From Sphingobacteriales bacterium (lineage in GTDB: Bacteria > Bacteroidota > Bacteroidia > Sphingobacteriales > Sphingobacteriaceae), in the NCBI GenBank assembly GCA_020058405.1, contig JAGVEE010000340.1:1-10621 (forward strand): DNA of 10,621 bases. The letters run 5' to 3'. This document shows, piece by piece, positions 1 through 7,586 of the stretch (positions are counted from its first letter, which is position 1; every line of letters begins with the position of its first letter). Under the pieces are notes generated by a model, which saw nothing but the letters and a program-made list of their open reading frames with translations, searched no databases and was not told where the DNA came from. Both the position numbers and the translations under genes were made by a program.

Positions 1-2
1 AA

Positions 3-1871
3 ACGGTAACACAAAGAGATTTTTTATATCCCGAAAAAAATAAAGAACAAATAAAAGCTGTAAAGATTTCTGGTTTAAAAAATCCAATGTTTGTATTAAT
101 TGCTTCACAATTTCAATCATTCTCTTTTTACAAAGATTACATGGTGGTTTTAGATAAAAATTATTTAAGCCCAATTAGCAAAGGTAGCACGAACAAATAT
201 TTTTTCAGTTTAGAAGATACATTAGTACAAAACAATGATAGTATTTTTGTTATTTCATTTAAACCGGACATAGAAAAAAACTTCGATGGATTAAAAGGAG
301 TTTTGTACATAAATAAAGATGGTTATGCAGTACAAAATGTAATTGCAGAGCCAGTAAAAAGCACGACCTTTAAAATTAAAATTCAACAACAGTATGAAAA
401 AGTTCAAGGGGTTTGGTTTCCTACTCAACTTAATACTGATTTAGAATTCGACCAAGTTTCTATAAATACCAGAAAAATGCAAGGTTCTGGAAGTACTTAT
501 ATTCGAGATATTGAAATAGGTATTGATCAACAACAGAAAAAGTTTGACGGTGTGGTAATTGATTACGATCAAAAGTCTATAAAAAATAATTCAGATTCTA
601 TTTTATCAAAATATAGAATAGATACTTTAGATAAAAAAGAAAAACAAACCTATTATATAATTGACAGCATAGGAAGAGCAGAAAAGTTTGACGAAAAAAT
701 AAAAATATTTGATGTGCTCACGAAAGGATATATTCCATTTGGATATGTTCAATTTGATATAAAAAGAATACTGAGTGGATACAACGATTATGAGGGACTA
801 AGATTAGGATTAGGAATTGGCACATCCCAAAAATTTAGTAAATATTTTTCGGTAGATGTTTATGGTGCATGGGGAACAAAAGATAAAAAGTTTAAATACG
901 GATCTATATTAAAAGTTCCTGTTTATTTAAAACAAGATATAGAATTGCAAGCAAGTATATACAAAGATGTAATTGAATCTGGTGCAACTTTTTTTAGAGG
1001 AGATAAAAAAAGTAAATTCGATTCGTATAGAAATTTATTAGTGTGGAATATGGATTGGCAAGAAGGAATAGATGCACAATTAAGCATACGTTCTCAAAAA
1101 TATTTGTTGCACTATTTATATGTTTCGCAAAACAAAAGAACGGTTACTAATTCGTATCAATTTTTAGATAATGGCCTAACGCTTTCGCAATTTGATACGA
1201 GGGAGTATGGGCTTACTACTCGTTGGGCTTATGGCGAAACATTTATGAGGCAATCTAAACAACGTATATCAATGGGAACAAAATATCCGATACTTTGGTT
1301 AAATATTGCGTTCGCAGAGGGCTTAAACAATACTTGGAACGGTAGCTATTGGAAGTTTGATGCAAAAATTAAAAAGTCGTTTACTATAAGAAATGCAGGC
1401 ATAACGCATGTACAGTTAATCGCGGGGTATATTGATGGTAACGTTCCTTACCCATTTGCTTATAATGGAAGAGCGAATTTTAGTGGGCGATTTAGTTTAG
1501 CATCGCAAGGTTATTTTGAAACAATGAGAATGAATGAATTTTTAACTTCACAATATGCAGCAATTTTTGTTCAGCATGATTTTGGCAAATTATTATATCA
1601 AGGAAAGAACTTTAAACCCGGCTTAGCCATAACCAGTGCATACGGAATCGGTACCTTAAATAATAAATTCCAACATTTAGGTATAAATTACAGAACGATG
1701 GAAAAAGGATATGCAGAAAGCGGCTTGTTATTAAGTGATTTATATGTGTTAAAATCCAATTTATACAACATGGGCTTCGGTGTTGGCGCATATTATAGAT
1801 ATGGTGCCTATAAAAATGTGTTAGAAAAAGATAACTTAGCATTTAAATTAAATTTTTCGATTTCTTTTTAA
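3..1871 (+). CDS. DUF5686 family outer-membrane protein, 5'-truncated by the window edge
   Basis: The reading frame is open from base 3, so the first Met at base 87 is internal and about 28 codons precede it; the true start lies outside the window. The part seen (about 622 residues) matches the C-terminal portion of DUF5686 proteins, which are usually roughly 800 residues: an N-terminal signal peptide and carboxypeptidase-regulatory-like domain (absent here), the DUF5686 core, then a predicted beta-barrel. Family-like stretches near the visible start are NPISKGSTNKYFF, FDGLKGVLYIN and GYAVQNVIAEP. The second half alternates hydrophobic and polar residues rich in Tyr, Phe and Gly, and the protein ends in Phe (LNFSISF), as outer-membrane barrel strands do. 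The location is therefore probably the outer membrane. The biochemical function of the family is not established. It is followed after one base by a tiny membrane ORF and then by dpp5, all on the same strand. Confidence 0.88.
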   Translation, partial: TVTQRDFLYPEKNKEQIKAVKISGLKNPMFVLIASQFQSFSFYKDYMVVLDKNYLSPISKGSTNKYFFSLEDTLVQNNDSIFVISFKPDIEKNFDGLKGVLYINKDGYAVQNVIAEPVKSTTFKIKIQQQYEKVQGVWFPTQLNTDLEFDQVSINTRKMQGSGSTYIRDIEIGIDQQQKKFDGVVIDYDQKSIKNNSDSILSKYRIDTLDKKEKQTYYIIDSIGRAEKFDEKIKIFDVLTKGYIPFGYVQFDIKRILSGYNDYEGLRLGLGIGTSQKFSKYFSVDVYGAWGTKDKKFKYGSILKVPVYLKQDIELQASIYKDVIESGATFFRGDKKSKFDSYRNLLVWNMDWQEGIDAQLSIRSQKYLLHYLYVSQNKRTVTNSYQFLDNGLTLSQFDTREYGLTTRWAYGETFMRQSKQRISMGTKYPILWLNIAFAEGLNNTWNGSYWKFDAKIKKSFTIRNAGITHVQLIAGYIDGNVPYPFAYNGRANFSGRFSLASQGYFETMRMNEFLTSQYAAIFVQHDFGKLLYQGKNFKPGLAITSAYGIGTLNNKFQHLGINYRTMEKGYAESGLLLSDLYVLKSNLYNMGFGVGAYYRYGAYKNVLEKDNLAFKLNFSISF

Positions 1872-1872
1872 T

Positions 1873-1992
1873 ATGAACGAAAATAAAAAAATGTGGTTAA
1901 AACGAGTTGGACTTGCAGGTTTCCTTTTTTTTCTGATAAAAGGAATTGCTTGGTTAGTCGTTTTTTATATGGCATACAATGGATGTAATTAA
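1873..1992 (+). CDS. 39-residue single-span membrane protein, hypothetical
   Basis: A small ATG-to-TAA frame begins one base after the DUF5686 stop codon (TAA-T-ATG), an arrangement that suits translational coupling. It encodes a basic N-terminus (MNENKKMWLKR), one hydrophobic segment of about 25 residues (roughly 12-36, rich in Phe, Leu, Val and Trp) and a short tail ending in GCN. This is the layout of a single-pass inner-membrane peptide with the positive side in the cytoplasm. I do not recognise a named family and assign no function. A chance frame is possible at this length. The tight spacing, the well-formed charged-plus-hydrophobic pattern, and the fact that it fills nearly the whole gap before dpp5 argue for a real gene. 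An internal Met at codon 7 is an alternative start. Confidence 0.6.
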   Translation: MNENKKMWLKRVGLAGFLFFLIKGIAWLVVFYMAYNGCN

Positions 1993-2010
1993 TTAGTTCA
2001 ATATAATCTC

Positions 2011-4050
2011 ATGAAAAAAATTTTATTAATATCAGCAATGCTCATAGGCCAATGTGTTTATGCGCAAAATAAAATGGAACCAGAAACTTTATGGAAATTC
2101 GGCAGAGTGGCAGAGCCAAAAGTTTCACCAGATGGCAAAACGGTCGTTTATCAAATCACAACATATAAAGTTGAAGATAACAAAGGCAATACTGATTTAT
2201 GGACAATGCCGGTAATGGGAGGCAATTCCAAAAGGCTAACAAACACTAGCTTTTCCGAATCAAATGCTAGGTGGAGACCTGATGGAAAAAAAATTGGATT
2301 TCTAAGTTCAGAAAGTGGAGAGTCTCAACTTTGGGAAATGAACCCAGACGGTACAGAAAAAACACAAATAAGTAAAATTGCTGGAGGGGTTTATAATTTT
2401 AATTATTCACCTACACAAAAACATATTTATTTTTCGCAAGATGTTGAAATAGACAATACACTAAAAAAGAGATATCCTGATTTGCCAAAAGCAAATGCAC
2501 TGCAGTATGATGAGTTAACAATGCGCCATTGGACACAGTGGGAAGATGGAGCTTACAGCCATGTAATGTATTGCACATATGATAATGGTAAACTAGGCAC
2601 TGCAACAGACATAATGCCTACAGAAAGGTTTGATGCGCCAACACAACCATTTGGTGGCGAAGAACAGATGGCATGGAGTGTTGATGGGAAATTTATAGCC
2701 TACACTTGTAAGAAAGAAAGTGGAACGGAATACGCTGTTAGCACAAACACTGATATCTATTTATACAGTTTAGAAACTGGCAAAACTATAAATCTAACCT
2801 CTTTGAATAAAGGATATGATGTAGATCCGAGATTTTCGCCAGATGGAAAATCAATTGCATGGTTGAGCATGGAAAGAGCAGGATTTGAAGCAGATAAAAA
2901 CAGAATAATGCTGATGGATTTAGCCACTAAATCTACTATTGAAGTTACAAAAGCATTGGATCAAAGTGCTGATAATATATTGTGGTCAAAAGATTCAAAG
3001 TCGATTTATTTTACAAGCTGTGTTGATGCGGTACATCAACTTTATGTGTACTCAACAATTGCTAAAAAAGATGCCATTAGAAAAATTACAAATGGCATGA
3101 GCGATTTAAATAGTATTGATATAAGTTTTGATGGAAAAATAAACCACATTGTTGCAACAAAAGTAAACATGAGTACCCCAACAGAAATTTATAGAATTGA
3201 AACTTTGAAAGGGAACATGTATAATTTGTCGCATACCAATGACGAGCTTTTAGGTAGTTTAAAGCTAGGTAAGGTTGAAAAAAGAATGGTTACTACAACC
3301 GACGAAAAAGAGATGTTGACTTGGGTTATCTATCCTCCAGATTTCGATAAGGAAAAAAAGTACCCAGTATTATTAGTTTGCCAAGGTGGTCCACAGAGTA
3401 CCGTTAGTCAAGGTTTTTCTTACCGCTGGAATTTTCAATTAATGGCAGCAAAAGGTTACATTGTGGTAGCACCAAACAGAAGAGGCTTGCCTTCATTTGG
3501 CCAAGAGTGGAACGATCAAATTTCTGGCGATTGGGGTGGACAAGCAATGAAAGATTTACTTTCTGCCATAGATGATATTAGTGAAGAAACCTATGTTGAT
3601 ACCACAAGAAGAGCTGCAGTTGGTGCAAGTTATGGGGGCTACTCTGTTTATTGGTTAGCAGGACATCACAACAAAAGGTTTAAATCATTTATTGCACACT
3701 GTGGAGTATTTAATTTGGAGAGCATGTATGGAGCAACGGAAGAAATATTTTTCGTTAACCATGATCTAGAAGGCCCATATTGGAAAAAGCCTAAACCAGT
3801 ATCTTACGAAAGTTTCTCGCCACATAAATTTGTTCAAAATTGGAACACACCAATTTTAGTTATTCATAACGAGAAAGATTTTAGAGTACCTTTAGGAGAA
3901 GGCTTGCAAGCATTCTCTGCTGCACAATTACAAGGCATTAAAAGCAGATTTTTATATTTCTCTGATGAAGGGCATTGGGTTACAAAACCACAAAATAGTA
4001 TTTTGTGGCAAAGGGAGTTTTTTAGATGGCTAGATGAAACAGTAAAATAA
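2011..4050 (+). CDS. dpp5: Dipeptidyl peptidase 5-type serine peptidase (family S9), exported
   Basis: This 679-residue protein closely resembles, from memory, Porphyromonas gingivalis DPP5 in length and along its whole sequence. DPP5 removes dipeptides from the N-termini of oligopeptides in the periplasm, favouring Ala or hydrophobic residues at the second position. Residues 1-19 form a signal peptide (MKK, hydrophobic core, VYAQ end). Residues about 30-400 are the beta-propeller, with repeated SPDGK-like blade motifs (near 39-43, 89-93, 276-280). The alpha/beta-hydrolase domain follows, with CQGGPQ (457-462), the nucleophile elbow GASYGGY (538-544, Ser540), the acid in EKDFRVP (Asp623) and the His in EGHWV (His655), so the triad is complete. 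The start is 18 bases after the small membrane ORF, and no promoter is evident in that gap, so it is probably cotranscribed with the genes before it. The role is likely peptide nutrition. Other S9 aminopeptidases are the alternative. Confidence 0.93.
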   Translation: MKKILLISAMLIGQCVYAQNKMEPETLWKFGRVAEPKVSPDGKTVVYQITTYKVEDNKGNTDLWTMPVMGGNSKRLTNTSFSESNARWRPDGKKIGFLSSESGESQLWEMNPDGTEKTQISKIAGGVYNFNYSPTQKHIYFSQDVEIDNTLKKRYPDLPKANALQYDELTMRHWTQWEDGAYSHVMYCTYDNGKLGTATDIMPTERFDAPTQPFGGEEQMAWSVDGKFIAYTCKKESGTEYAVSTNTDIYLYSLETGKTINLTSLNKGYDVDPRFSPDGKSIAWLSMERAGFEADKNRIMLMDLATKSTIEVTKALDQSADNILWSKDSKSIYFTSCVDAVHQLYVYSTIAKKDAIRKITNGMSDLNSIDISFDGKINHIVATKVNMSTPTEIYRIETLKGNMYNLSHTNDELLGSLKLGKVEKRMVTTTDEKEMLTWVIYPPDFDKEKKYPVLLVCQGGPQSTVSQGFSYRWNFQLMAAKGYIVVAPNRRGLPSFGQEWNDQISGDWGGQAMKDLLSAIDDISEETYVDTTRRAAVGASYGGYSVYWLAGHHNKRFKSFIAHCGVFNLESMYGATEEIFFVNHDLEGPYWKKPKPVSYESFSPHKFVQNWNTPILVIHNEKDFRVPLGEGLQAFSAAQLQGIKSRFLYFSDEGHWVTKPQNSILWQREFFRWLDETVK

Positions 4051-4100
4051 TTTTTATTGGTACGTTTTTGGTGCCACCACTTAAGTCGTGCCACCAAAAA
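4051..4100 (+). repeat. Palindromic intergenic repeat, copy 1 (shorter form)
   Basis: The element begins immediately after the dpp5 stop. Bases 4051-4073 are identical to 10564-10586, and bases 4074-4091 (CCACCACTTAAGTCGTGC) are identical to 10604-10621. Relative to the second copy this one lacks a 17-base block. Bases 4065-4100 are a 36-base palindrome whose two halves pair except for two C-C mismatches; it is centred on ACTTAAGT and bounded by TTTTTGGTG and CACCAAAAA. No ORF is inside. It could be a REP-like or MITE-like element and could also fold in the dpp5 transcript. Confidence 0.75.
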
Positions 4101-4150
4101 GCTGTATAAATGCAGGTTCTTTTAAAAACCTGCATTTATACAGCTTTTTT
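4096..4150. terminator. 23-bp perfect hairpin, probable bidirectional terminator
   Basis: Bases 4096-4118 are the exact reverse complement of 4127-4149, with an 8-base loop (CTTTTAAA). The left arm starts with AAAAA and the right arm ends in a T run to 4150, so transcripts from either side would end in a stem followed by U residues. It would stop dpp5 transcription and back up the metK terminator. The stem is unusually long and perfect for a simple terminator, so a small inserted inverted-repeat element is an alternative. Its left A run is shared with the end of the palindromic repeat. Confidence 0.7.
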
Positions 4151-4192
4151 CAATTTATTAATAATAAATTCCTCGAAAAAGTTGTTTAAAAC

Positions 4193-4225
4193 AAAAAAAG
4201 CCCCGATAAAATTCGGGGCTTTTTT
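4193..4225 (-). terminator. Rho-independent terminator of metK (bidirectional)
   Basis: The stem GCCCCGA (4200-4206) pairs with TCGGGGC (4213-4219) around a 6-base loop. It is flanked by A7 on the left and T6 on the right, so it works on paper in both directions. It lies 20 bases beyond the metK stop on the minus strand and is the clearest canonical terminator in this gap. Confidence 0.9.
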
Positions 4226-4245
4226 GTTTAGTTGAATAATAGAAT

Positions 4246-5499
4246 TTATTTAATCTTAAATTCTTTCTTCACTTTATCTACAAAGTCTAATTTCTCCCAA
4301 GTAAATAATTCCACTTTCACTTTGATATCTTTACCACCTGGTGACTTGAATGTTTTTGTAACAATTTCATTCTTACGTCCCATGTGACCATATGCTGCAG
4401 TTTCTGAATATATTGGATTACGTAATTTTAAACGTTGTTCAATTGCGTAAGGGCGCATATCAAAAATCTTTTCGATTTTTTTAGCAATGTCGCCGTCTGT
4501 CATGTTAACTTTTGCAGTACCATAAGTATTTATGTAAATACCCATTGGTTTAGCAACACCAATTGCGTAAGAAACCTGAACAAGCACTTCGTCACACAAG
4601 CCAGCAGCTACCATATTTTTTGCAATATGACGAGTTGCGTATGCTGCCGAACGATCTACTTTAGATGGATCTTTACCAGAGAATGCTCCACCACCGTGTG
4701 CACCTTTACCACCATAGGTATCAACAATAATTTTACGACCTGTTAAACCAGTATCACCATGTGGTCCACCAATTACAAATTTACCAGTAGGGTTTATGTG
4801 ATAATTAATTTTATCGTTGAATAATGATTTGTACTTAGGGTATTTCTTCATTACTCTTGGAATTAAAACTTTTATAATATCAGCTTTAATTTTATCCAAC
4901 ATTTTTTTCTCAGAATCAAAATCATCATGTTGAGTAGAAATAACAATTGAATCGATTCTTACTGGGCGATTATTATCATCATATTCTAACGTAACTTGAG
5001 ATTTAGCATCAGGGCGTAAGTATTTTATTTCTTTATTTTCTCTACGAACTGCAGCTAATTCAATTAATAACGAATGCGCTAAGTTTAATGCTAATGGCAT
5101 ATAATCTGCAGTTTCGTTGGTAGCGTAGCCAAACATCATACCTTGGTCACCAGCGCCTTGATCTTCTTTTTTCTTACGCTCAACGCCTTGGTTAATATCA
5201 GCAGATTGTTCGTGAATGGCAGATAAAATACCGCATGAATTTGCTTCGAACATGTACTCAGATTTTGTATAACCGATTTTACGAATTACACCACGTGCAA
5301 TTTCTTGAACATCAAGATAGGCAGTAGACTTTACCTCACCAGCTAAAACCACTTGTCCTGTTGTTACAAGAGTTTCACAAGCAACCTTTGAGTTAGCATC
5401 AAAAGCTAAGAAATTATCAATTAGTGCGTCAGATATCTGATCTGCAACTTTGTCTGGGTGCCCTTCTGAAACGGACTCCGAAGTGAATAAATAAGACAT
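4246..5499 (-). CDS. metK: S-adenosylmethionine synthetase (methionine adenosyltransferase)
   Basis: This cytosolic enzyme joins methionine and ATP to make S-adenosylmethionine, releasing phosphate and pyrophosphate. The 417-residue protein is full length for the family. It starts with the typical MSYLFTSESVSEGHPDKVAD, whose GHPDK (13-17) belongs to the ATP site. It also has the GAGDQG signature (115-120), GGPHGDTGLTGRK (244-256), and the glycine-rich phosphate-binding signature GGGAFSGKD (269-277) followed by KVDRSAAYATRHIAKN. The ATG at 5499 is the family-conserved start and has only an A/T-rich stretch before it, with no Shine-Dalgarno sequence. The gene stands alone on the minus strand, between the convergent dpp5 and a divergent operon. 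It has a 5' leader of about 110 bases with strong folding potential (described separately), which suggests control at the RNA level, and its own terminator. Confidence 0.98.
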   Translation of the reverse strand: MSYLFTSESVSEGHPDKVADQISDALIDNFLAFDANSKVACETLVTTGQVVLAGEVKSTAYLDVQEIARGVIRKIGYTKSEYMFEANSCGILSAIHEQSADINQGVERKKKEDQGAGDQGMMFGYATNETADYMPLALNLAHSLLIELAAVRRENKEIKYLRPDAKSQVTLEYDDNNRPVRIDSIVISTQHDDFDSEKKMLDKIKADIIKVLIPRVMKKYPKYKSLFNDKINYHINPTGKFVIGGPHGDTGLTGRKIIVDTYGGKGAHGGGAFSGKDPSKVDRSAAYATRHIAKNMVAAGLCDEVLVQVSYAIGVAKPMGIYINTYGTAKVNMTDGDIAKKIEKIFDMRPYAIEQRLKLRNPIYSETAAYGHMGRKNEIVTKTFKSPGGKDIKVKVELFTWEKLDFVDKVKKEFKIK

Positions 5500-5519
5500 A
5501 TTTTTAATTTAATGTTAAA

Positions 5520-5607
5520 TCTTGTGTACTGAAAAGGGTAGATTGCAGAATACCTGCTTTAGCCTTTTTTTTAAAGTGGTTGCAATCGAGCAAATCAATC
5601 CACAAGA
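5520..5607 (-). promoter_or_regulatory. Structured 5' leader of metK, candidate riboswitch or other cis-regulatory RNA
   Basis: Read on the minus strand, the leader has an outer stem TCTTGTG (5607-5601) with CACAAGA (5526-5520), seven perfect pairs. Inside it GATTGCA (5587-5581) pairs with TGCAATC (5547-5541), again seven pairs. GGTA (5554-5551) can pair with TACC (5540-5537); this crosses the inner stem and gives an H-type pseudoknot with no spacer between the two stacked helices. The long first loop is A-rich and holds GCAACC-adjacent sequence and GGCTAAAGC. An alternative hairpin, ATTGA/TCGAT (5599-5595 with 5588-5584), competes with the inner stem. No terminator precedes the ATG, so control of translation is more likely than attenuation. 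It does not match the SAM-I or SAM-II consensus that I remember. Ligand and function are inference from its place before metK. Confidence 0.5.
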
Positions 5608-5616
5608 ATGAAGGCA

Positions 5617-5624
5617 CAAAAATA
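5617..5624 (-). promoter_or_regulatory. Possible -7 element of the metK promoter
   Basis: On the minus strand the bases read TATTTTTG, an exact fit to the Bacteroidota -7 consensus TAnnTTTG. Transcription would then begin near 5610, just before the outer stem of the structured leader. No well-spaced TTTG-like -33 element is visible, so the call rests on the -7 match and position. Confidence 0.45.
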
Positions 5625-5666
5625 GAATAATTTTTTATATTCAGTTAATATTCAATAAAAATCAAA

Positions 5667-5674
5667 TAATATTG
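5667..5674 (+). promoter_or_regulatory. Possible -7 element for the LtaS-like/DagK/SUI1 operon
   Basis: TAATATTG differs from the TAnnTTTG consensus at one base and would give a leader of roughly 15-20 bases before the ATG at 5697. No -33 match is seen. It would drive the plus-strand operon divergently from metK. Confidence 0.3.
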
Positions 5675-5696
5675 TGCTAGAAATTTTAATTAAGGG

Positions 5697-7586
5697 ATGT
5701 TATCATACAAATTTATACATATTAAGCTTTTAACACACAGATTACTCTTATTACTAGGGGTTTACTTTGTTTGTAGACTCATATTTTACGTGTATAATTT
5801 TCAAAGTTTCTCAAATTCGACTTTTACAGATATCGGAATTTCTTTCCTCGCTGGCCTAATTTTCGATCTTTCGGCAATAGTTTATATCAATTTATTATAC
5901 ATAGTTTTATTTATCCCCAGCATCTTTGCCAAACCAAACAGAGTTTACGAGCAATTTTTGGAAATAGTTTATGTTGGACTAAACTTCGTAGCAATTCTAT
6001 TTAACATTATAGATATTGAATATTACAGATTTCAGAAGAAAAGAACAGGTATAGAGTTGTTTAGTGGAGAAAATGACATTATTAAGCTACTTCCTACATA
6101 TCTTAAAGATTATTGGTGGTTAATTTTAATCTCATCTATCATCACTTATTTCCTGTTTAAATTTTATAGAAAAACAAGGGCGATTTATTTACAAGAGAAG
6201 AAACCATACATTGCTTTAAAAGTATTATCAATAATAATGTATGTTGGTGTTTTGGTAATTATTGCTCGAGGTGGTTTACAAACAAAACCAATACAAATAA
6301 TTAGTGCCTCGCAATATGGTAATCCACAAAATTCTTCATTAACATTAAACACAACTTTTACAATTATACAATCGTATGGTAAAAAAACACTCGACAACAA
6401 AAATTATTTTACAGAAGAGCAATTAAATTCATACATCAACACAACAAAAAATTACGAAAGCGAAGTGCTTTTTTCACCTAAAAATGTGGTGATAATAATT
6501 TTAGAAAGTTTTTCGAATGAGTACCTTGGAGCAATTAACAAAAACGTTAAATATACTCCATTCTTGGATAGTTTGTTTAATGAAAGTTTTATGTTTGAAA
6601 ACGCATTTTCTAATGGCAAGAAATCGAATGAAGCAATGCCAAGTATTATTGCAGGTATTCCATCATTAATTGATGAATCTTACTCGGGCAGCGTTTACCA
6701 GAATAATGAAATAAACACAATCCCTAATCTTCTAAAATCTAAAGGATATCATTCGATGTTTTTCCATGGTGGATTTAATGGTTCCATGAATTTTGATGCC
6801 TTTGCAAAAAAAGCCGGATACGATCAATATTTTGGAATGGATGAATACAACAATACATCAGATTATGACGGAAATTGGGGGATATATGACGAGCCCTTTT
6901 TCAAATATTTCGCACAAACATTAGGTTCCGCACCCAAACCATTTTTTGCAACAATGTTCAGTTTGTCATCTCATCCTCCATTTGCAATACCATCAGAATA
7001 TAAAGAGAAATTTAAAAATATAAAATCTGATAAGCATAAAGGTTTTGCCTATACCGATTATGCTTTGAGAAAGTTTTTTGAATACGCAAAAACTAAAAAA
7101 TGGTATTACAATACATTGTTTGTAATACTACCCGATCATACTCCAGACGCAGATGACTTATACTATGACACAAAAGTTTCTTATTATAAAATACCAATTG
7201 TGTTTTTTGATCCTGTTAGAAATTGGAAGGGTAAATCTCAAAAAATTATTTCTCAAATCGATGTTATGCCAAGTGTATTAGATTATCTACATTACGACTC
7301 AGCATTTAAATCATTTGGTAATAGTGCATGGCGCAATGAAGAACTTGGTTATACAATAAATTATAGAGATGGTGTATATCAATTAATTGATTCTGCATAT
7401 GTTATTCAGTACTCTGGGGATGATGTTACCGCTTTATATAATTATACTAATGATTGGTATTTAACAAAAAATTTAATTGATATTGAATTAGAAGTTAAAG
7501 ACAGAATGAAAAAGAAATTACAAGCATTTATTCAAAAGTATAATTCTACTTTAATAAAAAATAATTACAATAACAGCAAGCTTTGA
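5697..7586 (+). CDS. LtaS/MdoB-like sulfatase-fold phosphoglycerol (or phosphoethanolamine) transferase
   Basis: The 629-residue protein has the LTA synthase architecture: about five membrane spans (roughly 12-34, 44-76, 86-107, 138-156, 171-190), a linker, and an extracytoplasmic alkaline-phosphatase/sulfatase-fold domain from about 260. Probable metal and active-site positions are Glu270 in IILESF, His426 in SSHPPF, and Asp480-His481 in LPDHTP. At the nucleophile region, where Staphylococcus LtaS has GKTS with a catalytic Thr, this protein has NGKKSNEA (306-313), so Ser310 is the likely nucleophile. LtaS relatives move a phosphoglycerol group from phosphatidylglycerol to a glycolipid or glycan and release diacylglycerol. 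A Gram-negative has no classical lipoteichoic acid, so the acceptor here is unknown. An in-frame TAA two codons upstream makes the ATG at 5697 the first possible start. Its stop overlaps the next gene by 4 bases (TTGA). Confidence 0.85.
   Translation: MLSYKFIHIKLLTHRLLLLLGVYFVCRLIFYVYNFQSFSNSTFTDIGISFLAGLIFDLSAIVYINLLYIVLFIPSIFAKPNRVYEQFLEIVYVGLNFVAILFNIIDIEYYRFQKKRTGIELFSGENDIIKLLPTYLKDYWWLILISSIITYFLFKFYRKTRAIYLQEKKPYIALKVLSIIMYVGVLVIIARGGLQTKPIQIISASQYGNPQNSSLTLNTTFTIIQSYGKKTLDNKNYFTEEQLNSYINTTKNYESEVLFSPKNVVIIILESFSNEYLGAINKNVKYTPFLDSLFNESFMFENAFSNGKKSNEAMPSIIAGIPSLIDESYSGSVYQNNEINTIPNLLKSKGYHSMFFHGGFNGSMNFDAFAKKAGYDQYFGMDEYNNTSDYDGNWGIYDEPFFKYFAQTLGSAPKPFFATMFSLSSHPPFAIPSEYKEKFKNIKSDKHKGFAYTDYALRKFFEYAKTKKWYYNTLFVILPDHTPDADDLYYDTKVSYYKIPIVFFDPVRNWKGKSQKIISQIDVMPSVLDYLHYDSAFKSFGNSAWRNEELGYTINYRDGVYQLIDSAYVIQYSGDDVTALYNYTNDWYLTKNLIDIELEVKDRMKKKLQAFIQKYNSTLIKNNYNNSKL

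Noticed and set aside
4435..4746. 103-codon open frame on the plus strand opposite metK
   Set aside because: It lies entirely antisense inside metK, is rich in Cys, Thr and Asn without domain features, and has no promoter-like context. It is a shadow of the conserved metK codons.
5507..5520. Small hairpin ATTTAA/TTAAAT just before the metK start
   Set aside because: It is all A-T pairs with a loop of two bases unless the stem is shortened, so it is too weak to claim as a structure sequestering the start site.
5520..5607. Classical SAM-I (S-box) riboswitch before metK
   Set aside because: Although GCAACC and GGCTAAAGC are present, the conserved GGAGGGA...GGCCC...UGAA helix-2 region and the GGUGCUAA segment are missing or out of order. 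It is kept only as an unclassified leader.
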